Positions 15,496 to 22,555 of a stretch of 32,699 nucleotides of DNA are shown in pieces. Below the pieces are notes generated by a model. It searched no databases and was not told where the DNA came from. It was given only the letters and a program-made list of their open reading frames with translations. Origin of the DNA: CAYLZN01 sp964387935. Its GTDB lineage: Bacteria; Acidobacteriota; Vicinamibacteria; Vicinamibacterales; JAFNAJ01. Each line of letters opens with the position of its first letter. Position 1 is the stretch's first letter. Position numbers and translations under genes: made by a program. The DNA is taken from contig CAYLZN010000018.1 in the NCBI GenBank assembly GCA_964387935.1, positions 1 through 32,699 of the forward strand, written 5' to 3'.

Positions 15496-16887
15496 ATGGC
15501 TGAAGAGCGAAAGCTCGATCGGCGCGACCTCCTGATGGGACTTTCCACGGTCCCTGCGCTTGGTCTGTTCGGGTACGCCTGGCAGAAGCAGCGCCAGTTT
15601 CAGCAGTCGAGGGTCGAGGCGGCCGCGACGCCGGCGGCCGCGGCCGACGGGCGGGAGATCAACGTCGGGCTGCTCGGCGCGGGCGCTCAGGGCCAGGTCC
15701 TCACCGATGCCATGCTCCGCATCCCCGGCCTTCGCTTCCGCGCCGTGTGCGACATCTGGACCGAGTACAACCAGCGGCGGGTCGTCAACCAGCTCGCCCG
15801 GTTCAAGCACCAGGTCAACGCGTACGAGGACCACCGCGAGATGCTCGACAAGGAAAAGGAGCTGGACGCGGTGGTGATCGCCACGCCGGACTTCTGGCAC
15901 GCGCCGCACACCGTGGACTGCCTCGAGGCCGGGAAGCACGTGTACTGCGAGAAGGAGATGTCGAATACCCTGGAGGGCGCGCGACGCATGGTGGAGGCGG
16001 CCCGCAGAACCGGCAAGCTCCTCCAGATCGGCCACCAGCGCCGTTCCAATCCGCGTTATCTCCACTGTTACGAGAAGCTCCTCGGCGAGGCGAAGCTGCT
16101 CGGGCGGATCGTGACCGTCAGCGGGCAGTGGAACCGTGCGCTGGCGCCAGATCTCGGCGCGCCAGACCGGTACGCGATCCCCGAAGCGCGGCTCAAGCAG
16201 TACGGCTTCAAGGACATGCACCAGTTCCGCAACTGGCGCTGGTACCGGGGGCTTGGCGGTGGGCCGATCGTGGATCTCGGCTCCCACCAGATCGACATCT
16301 ACACCTGGTTCCTGGGTGCCAACCCCTCGCATGTGATGGCGAGCGGCGGGCTGCTCTACCACGATCCGAAGACCCACGAGTGGTACGACACGGTCATGGT
16401 GGTGTACGACTACGAGACCGCTCAGGGCCCCGTCAAGGCGTACTACCAGACACAGACGACCAACGGCAGCCAGGGCTACTTCGAGACCTTCATGGGCGAC
16501 CAGGGCACGCTGCTGATCTCGGAGTCGGAGCTGAACTACGCGGGACGGCTCTACCGGGATCCCAACGCGCCCGCCTGGGACGAGTGGGTCCGGAAAGGCT
16601 ATGTCACCGCCCCCCGGCTGCAGGAGGCCAAGCCCGCCGACGAGGCCGGCGCGGTGGCGGACGTGCGCGAATCGGTCTCCCCGGACGAGCACAAGGTCCC
16701 GGTCGTGTTGCGCGACCCGTACCATCAACCGCACCTGCAGAACTTCTTCGACGCCGTCCGCGGACAGGCCACCCTCAATTGCCCGCCCGACGTCGGCTAC
16801 GAGAGCGCGGTGGGCGTGCTCAAGGTCAATGACGCCATCGAGGCACGGTCGCGGCTGTCGTTCTCGCCGGACGACTTCCGCGCGTAG
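15496..16887 (+). CDS. Gfo/Idh/MocA-family oxidoreductase with Tat-like leader
   Basis: 463-aa NAD(P)-dependent sugar oxidoreductase. The N-terminus has a twin-arginine-like RRDLLMG followed by a hydrophobic stretch, suggesting export with a bound cofactor, as known for glucose-fructose oxidoreductase. The Rossmann motif GLLGAGAQGQ is near residue 57, the ATPDFWHAPH and EKEMSNT segments (the usual EKP is EKE here) follow, and GGGPIVDLGSHQIDIYTWFLG supplies the conserved D..H..D substrate residues. The start is supported by GGAGACAGGG. The long C-terminal region YQTQTTNGSQGYFETFMG fits GFO-like enzymes. DoxX follows after 6 bp, then a second family member, so they probably act on one sugar pathway. 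Confidence 0.9.
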   Translation: MAEERKLDRRDLLMGLSTVPALGLFGYAWQKQRQFQQSRVEAAATPAAAADGREINVGLLGAGAQGQVLTDAMLRIPGLRFRAVCDIWTEYNQRRVVNQLARFKHQVNAYEDHREMLDKEKELDAVVIATPDFWHAPHTVDCLEAGKHVYCEKEMSNTLEGARRMVEAARRTGKLLQIGHQRRSNPRYLHCYEKLLGEAKLLGRIVTVSGQWNRALAPDLGAPDRYAIPEARLKQYGFKDMHQFRNWRWYRGLGGGPIVDLGSHQIDIYTWFLGANPSHVMASGGLLYHDPKTHEWYDTVMVVYDYETAQGPVKAYYQTQTTNGSQGYFETFMGDQGTLLISESELNYAGRLYRDPNAPAWDEWVRKGYVTAPRLQEAKPADEAGAVADVRESVSPDEHKVPVVLRDPYHQPHLQNFFDAVRGQATLNCPPDVGYESAVGVLKVNDAIEARSRLSFSPDDFRA

Positions 16888-16893
16888 GCCACC

Positions 16894-17397
16894 ATGGACG
16901 CAGGACTCGTGTCGCGCGGATCGATGATGGCCATCACGCTGCTGCGCGTGGTCGTGGGGTGGCACTTCCTCTACGAGGGCCTCGCGAAGCTGACCGCACC
17001 CTCGTGGTCGGCCGCGGGCTACCTCAAGCAGGCGCGGGGGCCCTTCGCCGATCTCTTCAAGGGCCTGGCGGCCAACCAGAACCTGCTCGCAAACGCCGAT
17101 CTGATCACCATGTGGGGGCTCACCCTGGTCGGCCTCTGCCTGGTACTGGGGCTGTTCACGCGCCTGGCGAGCCTCGGCGGCATCGCGTTCATCGTGCTCT
17201 TCTACCTGTGCAACCCGCCCTTCGTGGGCTACTTCTACTCCCTGCCCACGGAGGGCAGCTACCTGATCGTCAACAAGAACCTGGTGGAGCTGGCCGCGCT
17301 CGTCGTCGTGCTGGTGACGGGCAGCGGACGGTTCGCCGGGCTCGATCGCCTGGTGCATGCGCTGGTGGGCCGCCGGCCGCGGCCCGCCACGATCTGA
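16894..17397 (+). CDS. DoxX-family membrane protein
   Basis: 167-aa membrane protein of the DoxX/TQO-small-subunit type. Four helices are visible: about 14-30 (TLLRVVVGWHFLYEGLAKL, the family signature), 68-88, 89-107 and 127-147. Some DoxX proteins take part in thiosulfate:quinone oxidation or in stress-linked membrane redox complexes. In sugar-utilisation clusters of Acidobacteriota and Bacteroidota they commonly sit by Gfo/Idh genes; a role in passing electrons from the exported oxidoreductases to the quinone pool is my inference. It starts 6 bp after the preceding gene and ends 29 bp before the next. ATG at 16924 is an alternative start. Confidence 0.85.
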   Translation: MDAGLVSRGSMMAITLLRVVVGWHFLYEGLAKLTAPSWSAAGYLKQARGPFADLFKGLAANQNLLANADLITMWGLTLVGLCLVLGLFTRLASLGGIAFIVLFYLCNPPFVGYFYSLPTEGSYLIVNKNLVELAALVVVLVTGSGRFAGLDRLVHALVGRRPRPATI

Positions 17398-17426
17398 CCC
17401 GGAACGACCCGCCTGGAGATCACACG

Positions 17427-18854
17427 ATGACCAACGAGAACCCGACTTCGACCCTGGTTTCGCGCCGCGACTTCGTGGGCACGGTCGCCACGGCGGCCGG
17501 CATGACCATCGTGCCGCGCCACGTGCTCGGCGGCACGGGCTACCAGGCGCCGAGCGACACCGTCAACGTCGCGGTCGTGGGCTACATCCACGGCATGGGC
17601 ACGTCGAACATGAGGAACATCGCGAAGACCGACAACATCGTCGCCCTGTGCGATTGCGACGAGAGCGGGGCGGCCACCGCGGCGCTCACGCGGACCAAGG
17701 TGCCCGAGCTCCACCCGAAGGCCGCACGGTACAAGGACTACCGCGTGATGCTGCAGAAGCAGAAGGACATCGACGCGGTCGTGGTCGCCACGCCCGACCA
17801 TACGCACGCGGTCGTCGCCATGGCGGCGATGCAGCTCGGCAAGCACGTGTACGTCCAGAAGCCGATGACGCGGACGATCAGCGAGGCCCGCGCGCTGACC
17901 GAGGCGGCGCGGCGCTACAAGGTCGTGACCCAGATGGGCAACCAGGGTCATTCGGAAGAAGGACTGCGCCTGATGGAGGAGTGGCTGGCCGCCGGCGCCA
18001 TCGGCCCGGTGCGCGAGGTGCACTGCTGGACCAATCGGCCCATCTGGCCGCAGGGCATGCCTCGACCGACCGAGACCCCCGCCGTCCCCGAGGGGCTCGA
18101 CTGGGACCTCTGGGTCGGTCCGTCGCCGATGCGCCCGTATCACACGACCTATCACCCGTTCGGCTGGCGCGCCTGGTGGGACTTCGGCGCCGGCGCGATG
18201 GGCGACATGGGCTGTCACGTGATGGACGCGTCGTTCCAGGTGCTGAAGCTGAGCGCGCCGACGAGCGTCATCGCGTCGATCGGCTACAACGTCCTCCGGG
18301 TGCCCAACGACGAGGGCGTCCTGCAGAACCGGCGCGTGCAGTACAACGACAGCTACCCGCCGTCGTCGGTCATCCACATGGCGTTTCCTGCACGCGGGAA
18401 CATGCCGCCCGTGAAGCTGCACTGGTACGACGGCGGCATCCTGCCGGAACGGCCCGACGACCTCGAACCGGAGCGGCGCCTGCCGGAGTCGGGCACGATC
18501 TTCGTGGGCGACAAGGGCAAGATGTGGTGCGAGACCTATTCCGAGAGTCCCCGCCTCATTCCCGAGTCCACCATGAACGCCTTCACGCCGCGCCCGCCGA
18601 AGACGCTGCCTCGCGTCGAGGGCGGCCGGAGCGGACACGAAAAGAACTGGCTCGATGCCATCAGGACACACGGCCAGGCCGTCTCGCACTTCGACTACGC
18701 CGGACCGTTCACCGAGTCGGTGCTCCTGGGCAACGTGGCGTTACGGTTCCCCGGCGCGCGGCTGTTCTGGGACGCGCCGACGATGAGACTCACCAACATG
18801 CCCGAGGCCGACGAGTTCATCCAGCATCAGTACCGCCCGGGATGGTCGTTGTGA
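17427..18854 (+). CDS. Gfo/Idh/MocA-family oxidoreductase with twin-arginine signal
   Basis: 475 aa. The leader SRRDFVGTVATAAGMTIVP is a good Tat signal. The Rossmann motif is GYIHGMGTSN, one residue longer than the common GVGGMG form. The ATPDHTHAVVA and VQKPM segments (VQKP in place of EKP), with the second lysine of the cofactor/substrate site, follow. WWDFGAGAMGDMGCHVMD gives the conserved catalytic D..H pair. It differs from the first family member of the operon in being nearer to the large subgroup of exported oxidoreductases annotated in Planctomycetes and Acidobacteriota. The start is set by CTGGAGAT upstream. Its stop (TGA 18852-18854) overlaps a GTG that probably starts the isomerase gene. 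Confidence 0.9.
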   Translation: MTNENPTSTLVSRRDFVGTVATAAGMTIVPRHVLGGTGYQAPSDTVNVAVVGYIHGMGTSNMRNIAKTDNIVALCDCDESGAATAALTRTKVPELHPKAARYKDYRVMLQKQKDIDAVVVATPDHTHAVVAMAAMQLGKHVYVQKPMTRTISEARALTEAARRYKVVTQMGNQGHSEEGLRLMEEWLAAGAIGPVREVHCWTNRPIWPQGMPRPTETPAVPEGLDWDLWVGPSPMRPYHTTYHPFGWRAWWDFGAGAMGDMGCHVMDASFQVLKLSAPTSVIASIGYNVLRVPNDEGVLQNRRVQYNDSYPPSSVIHMAFPARGNMPPVKLHWYDGGILPERPDDLEPERRLPESGTIFVGDKGKMWCETYSESPRLIPESTMNAFTPRPPKTLPRVEGGRSGHEKNWLDAIRTHGQAVSHFDYAGPFTESVLLGNVALRFPGARLFWDAPTMRLTNMPEADEFIQHQYRPGWSL

Positions 18855-19788
18855 AGGGGGGCGTACGGCGTACGGCGTACGGCGTACGGGGCGTACGGCC
18901 GACAGGGCAGGCCTGGACGCGGCGCGCCGTGCTGCGCACGGTCGGCCTGGGTGCGGCGGGGCTGGCCCTGCCGATCCGCTGGTCCACAGCAGCGGCTGTG
19001 TCGATCCCCATGGCCGTGCAGCTCTACTNNNNNNNNNNTCGGTCCGCGAGGACTGCAAGAAGGACTTCGACGCGGCCCTCGCGCAGGTCGCCACGATGGG
19101 ATTCGCCGGCGTCGAGTTCGCGGGGTACTACCACTACGAGGGCAAGCCAGCCGAACTCCGCAAGCGCCTCGACAGCCTGAACCTGAAGGCCGCCGGCACT
19201 CACGTGCGCGCCGCGGCGCTGGCCGAGGACGCGATCGCGCGCACGATCGAGTTCCACCAGACCATCGGGTGCCGCTTCCTGATCGTGCCGAGCGACACGG
19301 CGTTCACCGATCCGGAGAAGAGCCGCGCGCTGGCCGACCTGTTCAACAGGACGGCGGCCCGGCTGAAACCGCTCGGCATGGCATGCGGCTTCCACAACCA
19401 CCAGGGGGAGTTCTCCACCCACGACGGCAAGACCTACTGGGACCTGTTCGCCGAGCGGACCACGCCCGACGTCATCCTCCAGCAGGACTGCGGATGGGCG
19501 GCGGTCGCCGGCCAGGACCCGGCGGCGCTCATCCGGAAGCACCCCGGCCGCACGAAGTCCACGCACTTCAAGGCCGTCGTGCTTCCCGAGCACGCGCAGA
19601 CCCGGAAGGCGTACCTCGGCCAGGACTCGGTGGACTGGGCCTCCGTCTACGCGGCCTGCGCGTCGGTCGGCGGCACGGAGTGGATCGTCGTCGAGCAGGA
19701 GGTCTACCCGGACGGGCGGTCCCCGATGGACTGCACGCAGCAGTCATTGGCGGGGTTGAAGAAGGTCATCGCGGCGATGGACCGATAG
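18851..19788 (+). CDS. sugar phosphate isomerase/epimerase family protein (interrupted by assembly gap)
   Basis: TIM-barrel protein of the xylose isomerase-like/AP endonuclease 2 superfamily, which isomerises or epimerises sugars or inositols. After the gap it reads VREDCKKDFDAAL, GFAGVEFAGYYHYEG, GFHNHQGEF (metal-site His/Glu) and VVEQEVYPDG. The N-terminal part has a Tat-like TRRAVLRTVGLGAAGLALP leader, so it may be exported like its two neighbours. GTG at 18851 overlaps the preceding stop (GTGA); ATG at 18842 is the alternative. Any start able to include the twin arginines must read through the 7-bp repeat at 18861-18897. The N run at 19029-19038 breaks the frame on paper, but removing it and one duplicated t restores QLYSVRED, so the gene is probably intact. 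Confidence 0.8.
18861..18897 (+). repeat. 7-bp tandem repeat (GCGTACG)
   Basis: Four perfect head-to-tail copies of GCGTACG at 18861-18888, then GG, then a fifth copy at 18891-18897. The array lies in the first codons of the isomerase gene, right after the stop of the second Gfo/Idh gene. Because the unit is 7 bp, a change of copy number would shift the isomerase reading frame. Confidence 0.9.
19029..19038. other. assembly gap (10 N) inside the isomerase gene
   Basis: Ten N. The left side ends CAGCTCTACT and the right side begins TCGGTCCGC. Sharing one T gives CAG CTC TAC TCG GTC CGC, i.e. QLYSVR, the conserved start of this family. The gap most likely hides no missing sequence. Confidence 0.9.
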
Positions 19789-19809
19789 GCGCAGCCGTCA
19801 GCGGCCAGC

Positions 19810-20361
19810 TCATTCCTCTCTCTCGATCTGAATCCCCAGCCGGCGAGCCGCGTCGTGCACTGCGGCGCTCGAGGTCGCCAGCGGTTCAGGGCGCCCCACC
19901 AGCCGCACGTGGGGGCGCGCTCGTTCCTGGAAGAGCGTCACGTTCGTCCAGGAGGCCTCCAGCGTCGACCACCACCCGAGGCCCGTGAGGCCATCGTTGA
20001 ACACCGTGCGTGCGCGGCCTTGCGTGACGCGTCGATTCGATGTGGCCAGTGAGGAGGGCCGCCAGTCCCGGCGGGCGAGTTCGTGGGGGTCGTCCAGATC
20101 GGCGACGACCACCTGCTCGCCCGCCAGGAACGTCGCCAGCGCCAGGACCCGCCCCTCGGTGCGCGCGAAGTCGTGGTTCTGGAGCCTGTGCCCGCGCAGC
20201 CAGTGGATGGACTCTGCGATGGCCGAGACGGCGTGGAGGGAGCAATACCACGCGCCATAGAGGTCGGGCGCATCGTGCCGGCCGCTGCCCTGTCTGGCTC
20301 TGGGCGCGTGGAGTGGCGCCCCGGGCGCGTCGCCGGTGGAGCGACCGTCCCATGCGAACAC
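19810..20361 (-). CDS. RES-domain toxin (partner of the upstream Xre/ParS-type antitoxin)
   Basis: 183 aa as read from GTG 20361. RES toxins are ADP-ribosyltransferase-fold enzymes; characterised members deplete NAD+ or modify Prs. Key features: GSGR at about 27-30, WYCSL with the tyrosine-serine pair, AESIHWLRG with the conserved Glu, and LGWWSTLEASWTNV late in the protein. The first available start codon falls inside the conserved FRVFAWD strand: the in-frame codons before it read TLFR, but no ATG, GTG or TTG occurs back to a stop within the antitoxin gene. No ribosome site is visible; translation is probably coupled to the antitoxin, whose stop is 16 bp upstream. Confidence 0.8.
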   Translation of the reverse strand: MFAWDGRSTGDAPGAPLHAPRARQGSGRHDAPDLYGAWYCSLHAVSAIAESIHWLRGHRLQNHDFARTEGRVLALATFLAGEQVVVADLDDPHELARRDWRPSSLATSNRRVTQGRARTVFNDGLTGLGWWSTLEASWTNVTLFQERARPHVRLVGRPEPLATSSAAVHDAARRLGIQIEREE

Positions 20362-20377
20362 ACGGAAGAGCGTGAGG

Positions 20378-20722
20378 CTAGGCGTAGGCGCCCTCGGCGT
20401 CCTGCTCGATCGCGGCCACGACCTCGGCGATGCGGTTCACCGCCACGAGGTCGATGGGCCGGCGGTTCCCGAGATGCGCGTTCACACCGGTCAGCCACTT
20501 CCGCGCGACGTCCGGCGGGAACACCTGCTGCAGGCGAGCGACGACGAACTCGAGGGCGTCGAGCTTGGCCAGGTTCTCGGGATCCGGCTCGGAGGAGCGC
20601 AGCCAGCGTGAGACGCGCGAGCGATCGACATCGAGCGCCCTCGCAACCTCGCTCTGGCCGCCGAGGTGGTCGGAGAGCCGCTGCAGCTTGCCGCGGTAGA
20701 GCCTCGTCGCGCTCGCGCTCAT
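20378..20722 (-). CDS. Xre/MbcA/ParS-type antitoxin (DUF2384) of the first RES module
   Basis: 114-aa antitoxin. A helix-turn-helix is visible at about 26-46 (SEVARALDVDRSRVSRWLRS), and the C-terminal half (FPPDVARKWLTGVNAHLGNR to the end) is the MbcA/ParS toxin-binding domain that blocks the NAD+ pocket of RES toxins. The start at 20722 is supported by GGAGG 5-6 bp upstream. The order antitoxin then toxin is standard for RES-Xre systems. A strong promoter with an embedded inverted repeat lies 45-75 bp upstream, as expected for autoregulation by the HTH domain. Confidence 0.88.
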   Translation of the reverse strand: MSASATRLYRGKLQRLSDHLGGQSEVARALDVDRSRVSRWLRSSEPDPENLAKLDALEFVVARLQQVFPPDVARKWLTGVNAHLGNRRPIDLVAVNRIAEVVAAIEQDAEGAYA

Positions 20723-20766
20723 GGAGCCTCCTCCACAAGGGCGCTGTGTGTCCTCCGCACCAGTGG

Positions 20767-20796
20767 ATCGTAGCGCAACAAAATCCGTTGCGTCAA
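20767..20796 (-). promoter_or_regulatory. promoter with internal inverted repeat for the first RES-Xre module
   Basis: On the minus strand: -35 TTGACG (20796-20791), 18-bp spacer, -10 TACGAT (20772-20767). The spacer holds the inverted repeat CGCAAC-GGATTTT-GTTGCG (20792-20787 and 20779-20774), overlapping the -35. This is the best promoter in the window and the repeat is well placed to be the operator bound by the Xre-type antitoxin. Confidence 0.65.
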
Positions 20797-20824
20797 TGGC
20801 TGCACCGGGCACGGTCCGGCGTCG

Positions 20825-21286
20825 TCAGCGGCCGTCGAGGCGGCGCTCGTACGCGCGCAGGGCCGTGGCGTTTCGCGCGGCGAGCCAGAACCGCACGCCG
20901 GCAGCCGTGTAGAGCCCGACACGGAGGAGCCGCGAGTGCCGTGGCGCGAGCCACCGGTGCAGGCTCCAGACGATCGCGACGTCAGCGGCCGCGCTGAATG
21001 CCACGAGCGCCGTCGGCTGCTCATCCAGCCACGCACCCATCGGATTCCGCTCGTAGAACACGTCGTGCTGAAGGGCCGCGTGCGTCGTGTACAGGTCCGC
21101 CGCCGCACTGCTCGCGTACACGGTGAGGGGCAGACGCAGACCGACGGGCTCGTCGGGGGCCTTCCCACCCGCGGGCTCCTGCGCGGCCACTGTTTGCGCG
21201 GCGAGCAGCAGGGCGGCCAGCACCCACGATGCCGTCGCCGCACGTCGCGCGGACTGCGGCCGCACGCACGTGCGCCCACGAGCCAT
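20825..21286 (-). CDS. hypothetical membrane protein with signal peptide
   Basis: 153 aa from ATG 21286 (a GTG at 21304 would add six residues). A signal peptide (ASWVLAALLLAAQTVAAQE) is followed by three or four moderately hydrophobic helices, including LTVYASSAAADLYTTHAAL, TALVAFSAAADVAIVWSLH and VGLYTAAGVRFWLAARN. The DLYTTHAAL...ERNPMG pattern resembles small uncharacterised membrane proteins common in Acidobacteriota. I do not recognise a function. It stands alone, 103 bp upstream of the first RES-Xre antitoxin on the same strand; whether it shares a transcript is unclear since the antitoxin has its own promoter. Confidence 0.7.
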   Translation of the reverse strand: MARGRTCVRPQSARRAATASWVLAALLLAAQTVAAQEPAGGKAPDEPVGLRLPLTVYASSAAADLYTTHAALQHDVFYERNPMGAWLDEQPTALVAFSAAADVAIVWSLHRWLAPRHSRLLRVGLYTAAGVRFWLAARNATALRAYERRLDGR

Positions 21287-21568
21287 GTGCGGATTCGGTG
21301 ACACGCTGCTCTGGCAGTGCAGGACTCGGGCCGGCTTCCGGGTCCAGCCGCGTCACCGGGAACACTCGCGATCCAGGCAACGATTCAGCCCGTCAGGCCG
21401 CCGGTCGCCAGCCGATCGCCGCCCGCCGGTCTGTCCGATCAGGGCTGAGTCTTCCCCACGGCAGCTCATTGTCGCGCCCACAGCCCCCCTGCCCGCGCCC
21501 CCGCTGCGCCGGCGCTGTTCCTGCGCTAGAATCTGGCCTTCACACTCAGCCCGGGTTCCACTGGAACC
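21287..21568 (+). promoter_or_regulatory. 300-bp divergent intergenic region with -10 element and 7-bp inverted repeat
   Basis: The gap 21287-21587 holds no supported gene. TAGAAT at 21527-21532 is a probable -10 for the gene at 21588. Between it and the ribosome site lies a perfect inverted repeat GGTTCCA-C-TGGAACC (21554-21568), either an operator or, with a 1-nt centre, a cruciform-like protein site rather than an RNA hairpin. The remainder is GC-rich and shows nothing recognisable. Confidence 0.45.
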
Positions 21569-21587
21569 GAGCACAGGAGAGTCGCAC

Positions 21588-22445
21588 GTGAAGCCAGGTG
21601 ACTTCTTCGACTACGTCCGCCTCGAACCCGCGCGGCTTCGGTTGACCACCGCCATCGACGTGCTCATCGGCGTCGGCGCCGCGGTGGTCATGGCGGCGTG
21701 GCTCGTGGGCCATCCCGTTCTCTACTCGACGTCGTCTCCGGTGATGTCGCCGTTCACCGCCCTCTCGCTCTTCATCATGGTGGCGGTGCGCCAGGCGCGG
21801 CTCCACCTCGAGACGTGGCCCATGGTGCTCAGCCTGGCCATGACGGGCCTCGTCCTGGGCGGCAACATCGCGTCGACGCTGCTGCTCGCGGTGAGCCCGC
21901 CCGAGGTCTGGGCGACCTTCCCGGATCTCGTGCTCACCTCCGCGATGACGTCGACTGGCCTGGTGCTCTTCTGCCTCTACGACCTCGTCACGTCCCTCCG
22001 AGAAACGCCGGACTCCGCGTTCATCATGGACGATGTGCTGATCCACCTCGCGCTCGTCCCGGGCGGCCTGAGCCTGCTCGGCTACCTGCTCGGGAACCCG
22101 ACGTACCTCAGCATTCACACCGACCCGCGCATCGGCATCTCGCCCCTCGAGATGGGATTCCTGGGCCTCTACGCGACGGCTGCACTCGTCTCCAACCCGA
22201 GGCTCTTCCTCTGGCGCTTCCTGACCGCGAGCTGGGCCAACCGCGTCGTCTTTGCCCTTCTGTTCGTGAACCAGTTCGTCGCGCCGCTCGTCGTCGCCCT
22301 GCTCCTCTCGAGGCCGGGAGCGAGCGGCCCCGGCGTGGAGCTGTTCGTGATGCTCGCGGGTGTCATCACGACGATCTCGTTCCTGCTGTTGCAGGCACGG
22401 GTCATGCGACGCGCCGTCGCGGGCGGCGCGGTGCTGACGCCGTGA
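21588..22445 (+). CDS. polytopic membrane protein, unknown function
   Basis: 285 aa with seven or eight hydrophobic helices: about 22-45, 53-70, 80-103, 113-133, 150-170, 185-200, 218-240 and 252-272. A soluble start (MKPGDFFDYVRLEPARLR) precedes them. There is no kinase or enzyme domain, and I do not recognise the family. The start is GTG 21588, given by CAGGAGA 8 bp upstream. It has its own -10 element and ends 64 bp before a terminator-like hairpin, so it is probably monocistronic. Confidence 0.8.
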   Translation: MKPGDFFDYVRLEPARLRLTTAIDVLIGVGAAVVMAAWLVGHPVLYSTSSPVMSPFTALSLFIMVAVRQARLHLETWPMVLSLAMTGLVLGGNIASTLLLAVSPPEVWATFPDLVLTSAMTSTGLVLFCLYDLVTSLRETPDSAFIMDDVLIHLALVPGGLSLLGYLLGNPTYLSIHTDPRIGISPLEMGFLGLYATAALVSNPRLFLWRFLTASWANRVVFALLFVNQFVAPLVVALLLSRPGASGPGVELFVMLAGVITTISFLLLQARVMRRAVAGGAVLTP

Positions 22446-22509
22446 GGCATCGCCCGGGCACGCAGCGGCCGGCCGCGGGACCCCGTCACCGATCGAGCCG
22501 GGCGCTGGT

Positions 22510-22529
22510 GTGCCTATCGGCACTTTTTT
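22510..22529 (+). terminator. short hairpin plus T-run (terminator or operator)
   Basis: GTGCC-TATC-GGCAC (22510-22523) followed by TTTTTT (22524-22529). This has the shape of a rho-independent terminator for the membrane protein gene, though the 5-bp stem is short. It also covers the place where the -35 of the second RES-Xre promoter should be, so it may instead be an antitoxin operator. Confidence 0.5.
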
Positions 22530-22533
22530 GAGC

Positions 22534-22539
22534 TATGAT
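22534..22539 (+). promoter_or_regulatory. -10 element TATGAT for the second RES-Xre module
   Basis: TATGAT lies 16 bp before the ATG at 22556. GAAGG at 22544-22548 is the ribosome site, 7 bp before that ATG. The expected -35 position overlaps the inverted repeat at 22510-22523. Confidence 0.5.
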
Positions 22540-22555
22540 GCCTGAAGGCAGTACA

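Noticed and set aside
15256..17358. 700-codon minus-strand open frame across the first Gfo/Idh and DoxX genes
   Set aside because: Composition and phase show it is the antisense of real genes; no recognisable motif.
18861..18897. CRISPR-like repeat
   Set aside because: The unit is 7 bp in direct tandem without spacers, so it is a microsatellite-type repeat.
19029..19038. True frameshift mutation in the isomerase gene
   Set aside because: The frame change coincides with the N run and disappears when the gap is closed with one shared base.
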